The notes beneath the pieces were generated by a model. The model was given only the letters and a program-made list of their open reading frames with translations. It was not told the DNA's origin and ran no database searches. A stretch of 64,000 nt of DNA from Lineus longissimus (taxonomy: Eukaryota > Nemertea > Pilidiophora > Heteronemertea > Lineidae), in the NCBI RefSeq assembly GCF_910592395.1, contig NC_088314.1, positions 20,544,070-20,608,069 of the forward strand. The letters run 5' to 3'. Position numbers and translations under genes: made by a program. Positions within the stretch are counted from its first letter, which is position 1. Every line of letters begins with the position of its first letter. Shown one piece after another: positions 24,001 through 34,900 of this stretch.

Positions 24001-27000
24001 GATGGTGATGGTGTCCCTGACCATTTGGACGATGATGATGACAATGATGGTATTCCGGATCACCTAGACCCTGACCATCCAAATTATATTGGCAACAAGG
24101 ATAGCGACGGCGATGGTATCCCTGACAGATTAGAAGATTCAGATGGCGATGGCATTCCAGACTACCTAGATAATGATGATGACAATGATGGAATCCCAGA
24201 TCATCTTGACCCAGATCACCCAAGCTACATTGGGGGAAAAGATAGCGATGGAGATGGCATTCCTGATGATAAGGAAGATTCGGACGGGGATGGAATCCCA
24301 GACCATCTTGACCCGGATCATCCCAGTTATAGTGGTAAAAAGGATAGTGATGGTGATGGCATTCCTGATGACCAAGAAGACGCGGACGGTGATGGTGTTC
24401 CAGATTATTTGGATGACGATGATGACAATGATGGTATCCCAGACCACATGGACCCAGACCATCCGAGTTATTTTGGCAACAAAGACAGTGACGGCGATGG
24501 TATACCAGACAAGTTGGAAGATTCCGACGGCGATGGTATCCCAGATCATTTAGACAATGATGATGACAATGATGGCACCCCAGATAACCTGGATAAAGAT
24601 CATCCTGGTTACCTTGGTAACAAGGACAGTGATGGCGATGGTGTTCCTGATGATGAGGAAGACACGGATGGTGATGGTATTCCAGATTACATTGATAAGG
24701 ATGACGACAATGATGGGATTCCTGATTACCTAGACCCCGACCACCCTAGCTACATAAGGAATATGGATAGCGACGGGGATGGTATACCTGATGACCAAGA
24801 GGATGCTGATGGTGATGGCATTCCCGATTATCTTGACAATGATGATGATAATGATGGCATCCCTGATTTCTTAGATCCAGATCACCCATCATATATCGGG
24901 AAGCGAGACACAGATGGTGATGGTATTCCTGATATTGAAGAAGATTGTGATGGTGATGGTATCCCAGATTACCTAGATGATGACGATGACAATGATGGTA
25001 TACCTGACTATCTTGACCCCGATCATCCCAGTTACATCGGTAACAAAGACAGCGATGGTGATGGTATCCCTGACATCAAAGAGGATGAAGATGGTGATGG
25101 TATCCCAGATTTCCTCGACAGAGACCACCCTGGATATCTTGATGCCGATGGTGATGGCATACCAGATAACCTGAAGGATTCTGATGGCGATGGTATTCCA
25201 GATTATCTAGACCAGGATGATGACAATGATGGCATCCCAGATCTCCTTGATCCTGATCACCCAAGTTATATTGGGAACCGAGACAGCGATGGTGATGGTA
25301 TTCCGGACGACCAGGAGGATGCGGATGGTGATGGCATCCCGGATTTTCTGGATAACGATGATGATAATGATGGTATTCCTGATCACCTAGACCCTGATCA
25401 TGAAAGCTACATCGGGAAGAGAGACAGTGATGGGGACGGAATACCAGATGACCAGGAAGATTCTGATGGGGATGGTATTCCAGACTATATGGACACTGAT
25501 GATGACAATGATGGAATTCCAGACCATCTAGACCCTGATCATCCAAGCTACATTGGAAAGAAAAAAACAGATAAAAAAAAAGGGAAGAAAGTGAAGAGGA
25601 AGAAGGATAGCGATGGTGATGGTATTCCTGATGATGAAGAAGATGCTGATGGTGATGGTATCCCTGACCATTTAGATAACGATGATGACAATGATGGAAT
25701 CCCAGATCATTTGGACCCTGACCATCCAAGTTATATTGGTAAGAAAGACAGTGATGGCGATGGTATCCCAGATGATCAAGAAGATGCTGATGGTGATGGT
25801 ATCCCTGATTTTCTCGACAACGATGATGATAATGATGGAATTCCTGACCACTTGGATCCGGACCATCCAAGCTTTATTGGGAAGAAAGATACAGATGGTG
25901 ATGGCATTCCAGACTACTTTGAAGACTCAGATGGGGATGGTATCCCGGACCATCTAGATAACGATGATGATAACGATGGAATACCAGACCATTTGGATCC
26001 TGACTCCAGGGATACTGATGGTGACGGCATTCCAGATTATCTTGATGATGACGATGACAATGATGGAATTCCTGACCATTTAGATAATGATGATGACAAT
26101 GATGGCATTCCAGATCATTTGGACCCAGACCACCCAAGTTATACTGGCGATAAGACAAAAGATAGCGATGGAGATGGCATTCCTGATTACCTAGATGACG
26201 ACGATGACAATGATGGTATTCCAGACATAATGGATGAAGACCACCCACTATATAAACTCAAAGACACGGACGGAGATGGAATTCCAGATTATTTGGATGA
26301 TGATGATGACAATGACGGCATCCCAGATGACCAAGATGATGATGATGATAATGATGGAATTCCAGATCACTTAGACCCTGATCATCCAAAATTTAAGGGA
26401 GATCGGATGAAGGATACGGATGGGGATGGTATTCCGGACTATCTTGACAATGATGATGATAATGATGGTATTCCTGATAATCTAGAAATAGATTCCGATG
26501 GAGATGGTATACCAGACCGTCTAGATAACGATGATGACAATGATGGTATCCCGGATCACCTTGACCCCGATCATCCAAGTTTCAGAGGAGACAAAACTAA
26601 GGATACTGACGGAGACGGCATTCCTGATTATCTAGATGATGACATTGATGGCGATGGTATTCCTAATGCTAATGATAATGATGATGATGGTGATGGTATA
26701 CCAGATGACAAAGAAGATGCTGATGGTGATGGTGTTCCTGATGCTCTTGATGATGATGATGATAATGATGGTATACCCGATCACTTGGACCCCGACCATC
26801 CATCATACAAAGGGAAAGTCGCACAGGATTCTGATGGAGACGGTATACCGGATCACATGGATAATGATGATGACAATGATGGCATCCCAGACTACATGGA
26901 ACCAGACCATCCGGGTTTCAAAGAGCAAGATTCAGATGGTGATGGGATCCCGGATCATTTAGAGGACAAGGATGGTGATGGTATCCCAGATCACTTAGAT

Positions 27001-27477
27001 GATGACGATGACAATGATGGCATACCAGATGATCAGGAGGATTCAGACGGTGATGGTATACCGGACGTTAAAGACAAAGACGATGACAATGATGGTGTCC
27101 CTGATGAACAAGAAGATGCGGATGGAGATGGCATACCAGATAACATTGATGATGACGACGATAATGATGGTATACCAGACCACTTAGATGCAGACCATAA
27201 GGACTTTCAAGGACGACCAGCTACCCGGAGAGAAAAGAACTACCTTGGAAAATTTGTGTCAAAGTTAGAGGAGATGTTCGGCCAGGAAGAGGACTTGGGC
27301 GTAAAGCAGCCAGTCAAGGACGAACCACCTCCGACCTTGAAGAATGTCAAGGTCGACAGTACTGAGGAGATTGACATTGGCGAATGGGTCAGTGGCAAGT
27401 TTTCCAGCTGGTTTGGTTCTGATGACGATGATGATGATGATGGGCATGGTTTTGATATTGATGAAAGAAAACCTTAG
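17977..27477 (+). CDS. Giant acidic thrombospondin-type-3-like repeat protein, single 9.5-kb exon
   Basis: The open frame runs to a TAG at 27475-27477. No ATG opens it upstream: the frame enters through a good acceptor (gtgtcgtttcag) and the first in-frame Met is at 17998. I therefore take 17977 as an exon start, phase 0, 3166 residues, with a missing upstream signal-peptide exon. Almost the whole protein is D-x-D-G-D-G-I/V-P-D and DDDNDGIPD repeats spaced about 12-14 residues, roughly 200-230 of them (estimate). These resemble thrombospondin type 3 calcium loops but lack their cysteines. Four non-repeat spacers at about residues 1, 834, 1116 and 1686 carry a dibasic site plus a Cys pair. Later repeats carry [11 protein letters not shown]-like linkers. 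A Lys cluster lies near residue 2527 and a non-repeat C-terminal tail from about 3080. Probable role: extracellular high-capacity Ca2+ binding, perhaps a matrix or mineral-associated protein. The exact function is unknown. Confidence 0.88.
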   Translation, partial: CFGCRKLMGFQERSRPTHKAQGYCKNPGDCPPEDAKDSDGDGIPDHMDDDDDNDGIPDKMEDADGDGVPDVVDDDDDNDGVPDHLDAEHRRFRGGFKDTDGDGIPDHLDLDDDGDGVMDDVDTDDDGDGIPDDKEDSDGDGVPDTLDDDDDNDGIPDSQDKDHSKFHGRAVHDSDNDGIPDHWDNDDDGDGIPDGRDDDDDGDGVPDIEEDSDGDGIPDYKDSDDDNDGIPDDLDDDYDHTENKDSDGDGVPDHLDNDDDNDGVPDHMDKDDDNDGIPDDKEDTDGDGIPDHLDQDDDNDGIPDHLDTDHQSSQFKDSDSDGIPDYHDDDDDNDGVPDHLDNDDDGDGVPDHQEDTDGDGIPDHLDNDDDNDGIPDDKDHDDDGDGVPDRYEDSDGDGIPDHRDHDDDGDGVPDDKEDADCDGIPDHLDNDDDNDGIPDSLEDADGDGIPDHLDNDDDNDGIPDHLEDADGDGIPDHKDNDDDGDGIPDSQEDADGDGVPDHLDHDDDNDGIPDSLDDSDGDGVPDHLDNDDDGDGIPDHKEDADGDGIPDHLDHDDDNDGIPDTQEDADGDGVPDNLDNDDDNDGIPDHLDPDHQSHKHHGDDDGDGVPDHLDTDDDNDGIPDHLDPDSVDSDGDSIPDHLDVDDDNDGIPDAEDTDDDNDGIPDHLDPNHPMFKGDKKSDKDGDGIPDYLDDDDDNDGIPDTLDQDHYLSKIVDSDGDGIPDYVDNDDDNDGVPDTDDKDDDNDGIPDHLDHDSLQYKRSKFHDTDGDGIPNHLDNDDDNDGVPDHKDNDDDGDGIPDHKEDSDGDGIPDHADTDDDADGVPDHLDTDHPQYRRGRKLLGFQERPKVKDAGQGHCKSPNGCPDDDSDGDGIPDDQDDDDDNDGIPDHKDNDDDGDGIPDSLEDADGDGVPDHLDNDDDNDGIPDHLDHDHLHTGKDSDGDGIPDDLDVDDDNDGIPDHLDPDSRDTDGDGIPDYLDDDDDGDGIPDDQDNDDDNDGIPDHLDPDHPSFRGDKTIDTDGDGIPDYLDDDDDNDGIPDFLDPDSPLFKVRDTDGDGIPDYLDDDDDNDGIPDSQDNDDDGDGIPDSDEDLDSDNDGVPDHLDNDDDGDGIPDRDDDVRHARKTLSVGEEDGFCKNKKTCPDKAKDSDGDGIPDYLDDDDDGDGIPDDKEDADGDGIPDYLDPDTKDTDGDGIPDYLDDDIDGDGIPNSEDNDDDGDGIPDNLDPDHPSFDGDKVTDTDGDGIPDYLDDDDDNDGIPDFLDPDNPLFKLRDTDGDGIPDYLDDDDDNDGIPDNQEDADGDGIPDYLDPDTKDTDGDGIPDYLDDDIDGDGIPNSEDNDDDGDGIPDHLDPDHPSFNGDKLTDTDGDGIPDYLDDDDDNDGIPDFLDPDNPLFKLRDTDGDGIPDYLDDDDDNDGIPDNQEDADGDGIPDYLDPDTKDTDGDGIPDYLDDDIDGDGIPNSEDNDDDGDGIPDHLDPDHPSFSGDKVTDTDGDGIPDYLDDDDDNDGIPDFLDPDNPLFKLRDTDGDGIPDYLDDDDDGDGIPDNQEDADGDGIPDYLDPDTKDTDGDGIPDYLDDDIDGDGIPNSEDNDDDGDGIPDHLDPDHPSFNGDKLTDTDGDGIPDYLDDDDDNDGIPDFLDPDNPLFKLRDTDGDGIPDYLDDDDDGDGIPDDEEDSDGDGIPDAVDDDYSSAKPGRRLLSVEKVGKAKAKKEQGFCKDSKKCPDKAKDSDGDGIPDYLDDDDDGDGIPDTKEDADGDGIPDYLDPDTKDTDGDGIPDYLDDDDDNDGIPDDQDDDDDNDGIPDYLDPDHPSFKGDKLKDSDGDGIPDYLDDDDDNDGIPDLLDPDHPLYRLRDSDGDGVPDYLDDDDDNDGVPDHLDPDHPSYSVEKNKDTDGDGIPDYLDNDDDGDGIPDNQEDTDGDGIPDHLDDDDDNDGIPDHLEDADGDGVPDHLDNDDDNDGIPDHLDPDHPSYQGKKDSDGDGIPDDKEDSDGDGIPDYLDDDDDGDGIPDDKEDADGDGVPDHLDDDDDNDGIPDHLDPDHPNYIGNKDSDGDGIPDRLEDSDGDGIPDYLDNDDDNDGIPDHLDPDHPSYIGGKDSDGDGIPDDKEDSDGDGIPDHLDPDHPSYSGKKDSDGDGIPDDQEDADGDGVPDYLDDDDDNDGIPDHMDPDHPSYFGNKDSDGDGIPDKLEDSDGDGIPDHLDNDDDNDGTPDNLDKDHPGYLGNKDSDGDGVPDDEEDTDGDGIPDYIDKDDDNDGIPDYLDPDHPSYIRNMDSDGDGIPDDQEDADGDGIPDYLDNDDDNDGIPDFLDPDHPSYIGKRDTDGDGIPDIEEDCDGDGIPDYLDDDDDNDGIPDYLDPDHPSYIGNKDSDGDGIPDIKEDEDGDGIPDFLDRDHPGYLDADGDGIPDNLKDSDGDGIPDYLDQDDDNDGIPDLLDPDHPSYIGNRDSDGDGIPDDQEDADGDGIPDFLDNDDDNDGIPDHLDPDHESYIGKRDSDGDGIPDDQEDSDGDGIPDYMDTDDDNDGIPDHLDPDHPSYIGKKKTDKKKGKKVKRKKDSDGDGIPDDEEDADGDGIPDHLDNDDDNDGIPDHLDPDHPSYIGKKDSDGDGIPDDQEDADGDGIPDFLDNDDDNDGIPDHLDPDHPSFIGKKDTDGDGIPDYFEDSDGDGIPDHLDNDDDNDGIPDHLDPDSRDTDGDGIPDYLDDDDDNDGIPDHLDNDDDNDGIPDHLDPDHPSYTGDKTKDSDGDGIPDYLDDDDDNDGIPDIMDEDHPLYKLKDTDGDGIPDYLDDDDDNDGIPDDQDDDDDNDGIPDHLDPDHPKFKGDRMKDTDGDGIPDYLDNDDDNDGIPDNLEIDSDGDGIPDRLDNDDDNDGIPDHLDPDHPSFRGDKTKDTDGDGIPDYLDDDIDGDGIPNANDNDDDGDGIPDDKEDADGDGVPDALDDDDDNDGIPDHLDPDHPSYKGKVAQDSDGDGIPDHMDNDDDNDGIPDYMEPDHPGFKEQDSDGDGIPDHLEDKDGDGIPDHLDDDDDNDGIPDDQEDSDGDGIPDVKDKDDDNDGVPDEQEDADGDGIPDNIDDDDDNDGIPDHLDADHKDFQGRPATRREKNYLGKFVSKLEEMFGQEEDLGVKQPVKDEPPPTLKNVKVDSTEEIDIGEWVSGKFSSWFGSDDDDDDDGHGFDIDERKP
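20479..20580 (+). other. Spacer module 2 of the giant protein
   Basis: Reads [14 protein letters not shown], then [13 protein letters not shown]. Closest to module 1 ([16 protein letters not shown]). The RRGRK cluster fits a furin/proprotein-convertase consensus (R-x-R/K-R/K type). It interrupts the acidic repeats after about 834 residues. Confidence 0.75.
21325..21412 (+). other. Spacer module 3 of the giant protein
   Basis: Reads [15 protein letters not shown], then [16 protein letters not shown]. It keeps the dibasic RK, the Cys-x5-Cys pair and the CPDKAKD lead into the next repeat. It follows module 2 after about 282 residues. Confidence 0.75.
21406..22905 (+). repeat. Four 375-bp (125-residue) higher-order repeats inside the giant exon
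   Basis: Units begin at about 21406, 21781, 22156 and 22531, each exactly 375 bp apart, with part of a fifth from 22906. Each contains the same order of sub-repeats, including the unusual [15 protein letters not shown] (Asn instead of the last Asp) and the [11 protein letters not shown] boundary. The last three are almost identical, indicating recent unequal crossing-over. The first is more diverged. Confidence 0.85.
23035..23145 (+). other. Spacer module 4 of the giant protein
   Basis: Reads [19 protein letters not shown], then [18 protein letters not shown]. The GRR-LLS boundary and the [11 protein letters not shown] block match module 3 best. It is the longest and most basic spacer. The segment downstream runs about 1480 residues to the stop without another spacer. 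Confidence 0.75.
25553..25608 (+). other. Lysine-rich island in the giant acidic protein
   Basis: The frame reads [18 protein letters not shown] between two acidic repeats. It is the only strongly basic block in the last 1480 residues. It contains KR-K-K dibasic sites and could be a cleavage site, a polyanion-binding patch or an intramolecular counter-charge. All of these are inference. Confidence 0.7.
27205..27477 (+). other. Non-repeat C-terminal tail of the giant protein
   Basis: After the last [10 protein letters not shown] the protein changes to [20 protein letters not shown] and, about 45 residues later, [14 protein letters not shown], then a poly-Asp run and a short tail ending DERKP before TAG. 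The two aromatic/basic stretches look alike ([12 protein letters not shown] against [12 protein letters not shown]), so this may be an internally duplicated short helix. No known domain is recognised. Confidence 0.7.
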
Positions 27478-27820
27478 ATCTTAAGGCATCAGAAGAAGAT
27501 GTGATAATATGCTAGTAAGATCAAGAGGTCTGGTCACAACGAAAATGATTACTGGTTGTCGTACCATTCACCCATTCGAATCAGACCTCGAGTGAAAGCC
27601 AATGATAACTACGGTTAAGGTGATAAAGATATCTGTAAAGATTTGGGTTCGCAGCAATCATATTTAATGATATTCCATGTGACACCCTCATTCCAATATC
27701 TTGATGGTTGTCTATGGTTGACCTGCTTTTAAACGCTGTCCTTTGCCAGGTCACTTCCTAGAGGGCGCTCTGCTTCAGTGGCTGGCCCTCGATGTGCCCA
27801 TCTCAAGCCTGATCTTATAA

Positions 27821-27993
27821 CCGGTGTAGCAGTTGAAAATGTCCCCCTGGAAAGGTGTCCGGCCCGATTTATTCTGACGGATTATGGTGTATGGTTCTAT
27901 TGAGTGAACACTTCAGAGATTAAAATCGTGCAACAGCTAGAATCCATTGTTCCCGGACACTCTATCCTGGGACATTTCAAACTTTAACACCAG
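27821..27993. mobile_element. MITE copy, CCGGTGTA-terminus family
   Basis: A 173-bp copy that starts ccggtgtagcagt and ends actttaacaccag, with the internal 'tgtccccctggaaa..gtgtccgg' and 'tctatcctgggacattt' blocks. It matches better-preserved copies at 37496 and 39043, whose ends are inverted repeats of each other. Confidence 0.6.
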
Positions 27994-28562
27994 CTCATAT
28001 CAATTTATATGGGGATATTCAGTCTTAAATCGTGTATGTAATGCCGGAGTAATTCATTGCAATATAAAATGTTCACAGTCAATAACCAAAGAAACCATTT
28101 CACTTCACCACGCTATTGAGAAACTGAACGACATATGAAAGCAGGTCTATGATGATGTGTGACGATCTTCTAAGGTTCGTCACGTGACGAACACACCATT
28201 CCTGATCTCAGTAAGATGCAAGATACGGACGTGATCTCCATCTTTATCATTAATTGATTACATATTGCGCTTCATTAGTACTAGTATGTAACATGTTTTT
28301 CACATAGATCTGGCTGAAGGTACTTGGCTGACCTCTTGTCGCTTAACTGTAATAGTGTGATCACAAGGAGTAATTTTACACATCGCTGGGCAGCCGGTGT
28401 CATAGTTGACACGCTTTAGTAGTCACCGTGAAAGAGCATTGTTAGGCTTACCTCAAGGATAATCTAGTGTTGTGTAACACCATTATAAGTGTCAGTGTGA
28501 TATGGTCACATTCCTGAGTTCAGCTAACTACATTTGGCCGGAACAATGTGAAAAACTATAAT

Positions 28563-28611
28563 CTATAATTCCGGACACTCTGTCCAAGGACATTCAAAAC
28601 CTTTACACCAG
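28563..28611. mobile_element. Fragment of the CCGGTGTA-family MITE (right end only)
   Basis: Contains 'ccggacactctgtccaaggacat' and 'cctttacaccagt', matching the right half of the 27821 copy. The left half is not recognisable. Confidence 0.5.
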
Positions 28612-29775
28612 TAAGAAACATATACTCTATAGTCATGAACTGGTCGAACTAAGAATTTTGATTTGAAAAAGATAGATGCAAGGTGAAGAAAATTGTAAAT
28701 ATTTGGCACTCAAAACAAGTTATAAATATCCGCTGTAAATGTATGCATTTTTTGTAAATATGGTGAGCTATTTATTTAGTTTTGTTAAGTTTTGCTTTTG
28801 GACAATCGCGATGATAGCTGTACCTTTAGGTAGTACTACCTTGACGTGGGCTTTCGGGTTGAAAAATGTTTGTGACATACCCCAACATTCAGAAAAAGGT
28901 GAAAACTGATTTTTTTTCTCGTTGTTTTAGGGGTCAGATTACAAGCAATTGGAGCAAATGGTTTCAGTTTCTGCGCAGGAACTGTGTAAATAGATTATTT
29001 TTCGTAATTTATACATTCTATCGGAATATTCGCAGAAACAGTGACATGGTAGTGATGATAGAAAAAGCTGTATAAGCTCCTTTAAGTTGCTGAAGCCTGA
29101 AAGGTGGCCTGGGCAATGACGATTTTTATAACCTATGCATTGATACACCATAGGGGCTCTCGTCTGCTGCTGACGATTCCTTTTCTCAAGCGTAATTGTT
29201 GTTCATTCTTAAAACGCCTTGTCCCTTAAGTATTCGCAGTATTTTGGTTGGCATAAACCGCAGGGAAGTTACCAAGTAGCCTACTCATTTGTTTGATGTA
29301 ATTATGTACAGAGATCCTTCCCTAATTGTTGTAGATATTCCTGCACCAGTGAAAGCAGCACAAACATGAATGTACACAAATGTAGATCAGTCAACAAGAA
29401 TGAAAAGGTAGCAGATGCCTACGCTGACTACAAGTCCAACTCATTGATTTATTCTGTGCCAATTAAATGTAGATGTCATTTTCCGATCTATGAATAAATG
29501 ATGTACAATTTGTAACATTTATAAACGTTAAGAAGAGAATAAAAGACGCCAATGTTGCTACCGTACACCAATTGTTTAGTGTTTTAGAGAAGAAAACCTG
29601 TGACATAAATCAGGACACCCTAGGATTGTGAAACACATTGGATATTTCTGGTCGATCCCTTAGTCGTGGAACTCGGCCATCAACGCCCCGAGCCAAAAGC
29701 CCCTTTTCGTCGACAACAATATCTGTCCCTCTTCAACCGCGCCGTGCTCAGTCCTGACCTGGCCCATTCGTTTTG

Positions 29776-29803
29776 ACCCCCCCCTCCCCCTCCCCCCCCC
29801 CCC
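29776..29803. repeat. Poly-C tract
   Basis: Nearly pure cytosine run with two T interruptions. Low complexity and length-unstable, with no other signal. Confidence 0.85.
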
Positions 29804-30456
29804 ATGCACTGTCGCTTAGAGCTGGCACTTATCTGTCTTTAGGGTGGGTAGTCGCCCAATACACCATCGCCCAGCGCTAGTGCTGATTTGTGTTCAGGAT
29901 GGGGTATTCTCATAGTACTATATATCACACAGAGCTGGCTGTCTCCAGATATGTTGTTCCTCATTATACCATCAACACCTATAAAGATTATAAAGCTGAG
30001 GTTGTCCGCAAGTGGAATACCAACCTCAGGTAGGCCAGGTCACAATGGTAGTCAGGCTATAACAAAATAATATCGGGAAGGTGTGGGACAGAGTTGCCAA
30101 TAAGCACAAGAATCTTTCAAACACACAAGACTCAATCTGAAGATCGAAGACATACATTATAACTGTCTTCTCTGTAGCAGGGTCGAGCTGTTGTGTCAGA
30201 TCTACATTGCACGATTCTAGGATGAGACGGAGAATTCGATCGACCATGTTCTTATATTGAGTGTTGACTGGTTCAATATATCAGATCCTACTTGTTAACT
30301 TTGAGCTAGTTATCTGTGGGTCAGTCTCCGGTCATGTAATGATGAAGCAAAATACAATTTGTAGTGTCTCCTCCAGGGTTGTGACTGTCTTCGGTGAGTG
30401 TGTGACTAACAGACATAAGTTGGTCAATTTGACACATAAAAATCTCTCCAATTTTC

Positions 30457-30600
30457 ATGATCAAGGTCTGGTTGTGGCAGCATCTGCAATCTCATCAGGT
30501 CTGGTTGTGCCAGCATCTCCTGTCTATCATGCCTGGTTGTGACAGCATGTTATGGTATGGTTGTTGCAGTATCTGCTGTCTCTTCAGGTCTGGTGTTCTG
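30457..30600 (+). repeat. Short degenerate tandem repeat 'ggtctggttgtg-cagcatct'
   Basis: Four imperfect copies of a unit containing tctggttgtggcagcatctg occur before the hexanucleotide array. The 'tctggttgtgac' core is also present in the 45-kb minisatellite, so the two may share ancestry. Confidence 0.55.
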
Positions 30601-30605
30601 ATTTC

Positions 30606-30788
<183 letters not shown>

Positions 30789-31920
30789 CTCATCCCCGCT
30801 AGATTAGAAATCAAACAAAAAGCAGTTTATCAACCTCTTTGCAACCAAAGCTTTGCAGAGCAGGATCTGTCGCCGGGGGTAGGAGAAGAATATCCTGGAA
30901 GATATCATCAAAACCAGCTGACCAACAACACCTGGGTATCCCGGTCATCTTCAGATAAGCCGTATCATCGAACAAAGACCAGCAGCACGAGCATCAACAA
31001 ACATACCAATATATCAAACCACCATGACGTCAAGGGGTAGACACAAGCTCCAGGAAACGCGTTCCACGTGGAAAGAGTCGATGCGTGGAGAGCCAACTCG
31101 AGTCAAATCGGAGTCAACATCGGAAAAGCGAGATAATTCAGTCAGATTTTGAATTTTTTCCTTTTTTTGTGCAATTTGTTAATGGAATTTACTTATGTAG
31201 AATAGGAGGTGACTGGGCAGCCGACAGCTGGGCAATATTGCCCTTGATAATGCCAATGGTCCTTTAAGGCAATTTCCAAAATCAAAATGTTTTGTACTGT
31301 ATGGTTAAATGAAGACCGCATTTTATATCAAACACCCTATCTGTTCATGATAAATTCTGACGCAGTTTCACGTCACTCTCTAATCTGAAGCAATCTTAAA
31401 AATTGACCTTGAAGATAACAGAATGAATCCTGTCAATGAAATATGTTAGACTTTAATTGATGGTGTTTTATCAGGGATCACCTCCCATCCCTGAATACCT
31501 GGTCACCAGTTAGGACTATCAAGACGAGGACCAACAACCAGCTTTCTATCCTTTCTGAATATTTTGAAAATATGAAATATTGGTAAGTGACCAATTTCTT
31601 CATTTCTGTGGCATTAACCATTGTTATGATTTGATGATATTGCTCTTTAGGCATTGGGCCCAACATAAATTTCGCATCTACCCAAAATAAATTTATGTAG
31701 CGTGGATGGAAATTTTATGCTGGGTGGCTCAAATAAGTGTTTTTGGACAAAAAAGACTTTCAAAAATCCCCTCAAAATAGAATTGATGAAAAAAATAATT
31801 TCTCAATAATTTTCTTTTGAAATTTTAAGTTTTTCGCCTCACAAAATGTCAATATCGAATCTCTATCGAGTTACTGAAGTGATTCAAATAACTTTGATAT
31901 TTCTTTGTTTCTCTAGAGAG
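30789..31920. other. Intergenic region and probable promoter side of the VWA-Kunitz gene
   Basis: AT-rich, no recognisable coding exon. Runs of A/T directly precede the 31921 start. I see no certain TATA box or other named promoter element. Confidence 0.4.
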
Positions 31921-31996
31921 ATGAAGACTCCAATAATATTTTTGTGTTTGCTCGCCGTTGGTCTATGGACCAGATGTGACGGACAAATACAGAAGA
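31921..31996 (+). other. Signal-peptide exon
   Basis: Encodes 25 residues starting [16 protein letters not shown] with a hydrophobic core, and a likely cleavage after CDG before QIQK. It ends phase 1 at a GTAAGT donor. An in-frame ATG further upstream (31846) would give a longer N-terminus without a proper signal, so 31921 is preferred. Confidence 0.85.
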
Positions 31997-34900
31997 GTAA
32001 GTATTGCCATAATGCATTTATTATAATAAGCGTTTAAAATCGTGTGATTAAATTGAAAAAAATGCATCCCTCTGGCTTTTTGAAGAAATATTTCAAACTA
32101 TCACAAAGGAGAAAGCTGTTCTTGTAGGACAGTTTATGTTTATAGAATACAATCATGATCTTGTGTTTATTTTAAATACAGTTCATGTCTGGTGTTTATT
32201 GTATAAGAATGCATTGAGGTTATTGTCTATGTTAACAGAATGCAAGCGTGACCTGGTGTTTATTGTTTATGATTACAGAATGCAAGCATGACCTGGTGTT
32301 TATTGTTTATGATTACAGAATGCAAGCGTGACCTGGTGTTTATTGTTTATGATTACAGAATGCAAGCGTGACCTGGTGTTTATTGTTTATGATTACAGAA
32401 TGCAAGCGTGACCTGGTGTATATTGTTTATGATTACAGAATGCAAGCGTGACCTGGTATTTATTGTGGACTCCTCCGGAAGCATCAACGACGCGGAATAC
32501 GGTGACATGATCAAGTTTATGGTCAACGTGGTCAAAGACGGTGGCGCCATTGGCATGGATGAAGTGCGGGTAAATTTCCAATGAAATAAATCTAAAGAGA
32601 AAATAGCAAACAAAAGTTCTTTACATGTATAGAATCAGAATAGATTATAGGAAATGGTCCATGTACATTTTAAAAGGGAAACATGTATCCTGTTTACAGA
32701 TTATGTAAAGGTTATATATGAAGTCCTCATCATTCACTGAATATTGCATTATTAGAATGTATGATTGCATGTACCATTTGATATTTCAGGTCGGCGTGAT
32801 TATATTCGCCTCATACAGGCATAGTAGGATAGCTCTGCACTTGAAGGACCAAAACACCGACATCGTGAAACTCATCGCGTTTATCGAAACTATCGAACGA
32901 CTTTCGCGTGGTCAGACCACGCACACTTACTGGACATTGACCAACCTGCTTCCGAAGTCATACTTGGCCGCGAATGGTGGGAGAGAAGGCGTGCAAAAGA
33001 TGGCAATCCTAATGACTGATGGCGGATCTAAGGACAGCAAATATTTCAAGGAAAGGTAAGTAGCAAGTACTGTAGGCATGTCTCGTTTTAATTTGAATTA
33101 TATTTCAGTGACAGTGACAGTTCAGGTTTTCAGCTTTCAAAAGAAGTGTTGTCAATTGTAATATAAGACAATAGATTTATACTGGAATAATGTGTATCTC
33201 ATTTTACATGGTCAATGGCAAATACTTATATTCACTTCTTGTCCCTATCATTGTCTTTCTGCATATAATTTATATTGGGACTTTATACTTTATATTATGC
33301 CGATGATGGAGGAACCGATTGCGATACCGAGGCTGCGACCAGTGCAGAGCGTTATAATTATACAGGGAGTGCTTTAGATCAAATGACAATATGAAATAAA
33401 TATGGACTAACAACAGGTTATCATGTCCTGTTATACATGTATTTCATTTTCCCTGTGACTGAGTCTTGGCTATTGTATTTCCTTTGCAGCGGACTGGCCT
33501 CAATTGAGAAAGCCGAGGTCAGAATGTACGTGGTTGGAATCGGGGATAAGGTGGACAAGCAAGAACTCCTTGATATTGCCGGATCAAGCAGCAGAGTTTT
33601 CCTCGCTGGCAGTTACTCAAAACTAGCCGCGATTGCCAACCCCGTCCACAAAGACCTGAATTGTACGTAGAAGTCCCAAAGAATCGGGAAAATGTCGGTG
33701 TTCGCCCTTTTTCAACTGATCTTCTTGTTTTGAATGGCTATGGCAGTAGAGGCAGAAGACCTACAGATTATACTTTTCACAGTGTTCGAATACCTTTTAA
33801 GGTTTTCTATAAACAATTAGTTTCCTATTTCCCTATTTCCGTTCTGCGAAACGCCTCCTCAAACAAACTATAAAGCCTTTTTCCAAAGGTGTGGAGTTGA
33901 TCTGAATGCGTGAAAGGGGACAATCACACAAGTTGGTTGAACCATGATGGGATTCTTTGTGGTGAAACCTGTCATTGAGATCGTTCCGGAATGAATTGTC
34001 CTCATCATCATCCTCATCTACGTCATCATCCTCATCACTGTATAGCATCATGTTCGGTCCACAATCATTGTTTCAGGTGTTACGACGCCCGTCTGCAGCC
34101 AACCCAAGGTGGTCGGTCCCTGCAAGGACAAACACATGAGATACTACTACGACGCTGGGACGAATAACTGCATATTTTTCATCTATGGTGGTTGCGACGG
34201 CAACGCAAATAACTTCAAGACGAGGAGAGCGTGCGAAAAGCATTGTAAAAAACGTATGTGATCTGATATATCTTAAGTTTCAATTTGTTTCATCTTATTT
34301 CCTGCATTAATGACTTATTTCTTGGCCATTTGTTTTCGAAATCATTAACATAAAAACGTTGATTGGGTCGTCTTGTTTTTTCAGCGTGTCCACTCAGGTG
34401 TAAGGCTGGTTATGTATGCAAGTGGCAGCAAAGATTCTGTATCAAAGCGCCATGCAATCCCCCCGGGAAACATGAATGCATCGGTTCGTATAGTATTCAT
34501 AGTTTGTGGGAATTACAAAGTTGACACTCGTGAAGTACACAACAGCTTTTCTGTGTTTGTCAATAACGAATCGCTGAACGAGTCAAGGGCTGGCTCCAGG
34601 TACCACCATTTTGGCAAGGGTGGAGGCTCTTTCAAGTAACAAAACAAGGGATAGACAAGGAATGACATAGAACGAAACCGAGCACTGTGAGGTTATGATG
34701 TACGGTTCCCCAGTGAGAATGTTTGTCTGGTGACACCTTTATCGTTGTTTCAGCCATCTGCAAAATGCCCAAACTGCCGGGTCCGTGCAAGGGTTCCATG
34801 AACAGATACCACTACAACCCCAAGACCGATAGCTGCCAGCGCTTCACCTATGGCGGTTGTCTTGGCAACGAGAATAATTTCAGGACGAAGGCAGCGTGCG

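Larger units (their letters stand above)
27478..29543 (+). other. Probable 3' UTR of the giant repeat gene with AATAAA signals
   Basis: Non-coding, AT-rich sequence after the TAG. Canonical AATAAA hexamers at 29493-29498 and 29538-29543 are the best poly(A) signals downstream, implying a UTR of about 2 kb containing MITE sequence. Whether the transcript extends this far is unproven. Confidence 0.4.

Noticed and set aside
18263-26578. Many long His-rich minus-strand and Met-rich plus-strand frames over the giant exon
   Set aside because: They are shadows of the GAT/GAC-rich repeat read in other frames. Only the DGDGIPD frame is continuous for 9.5 kb and biologically sensible.
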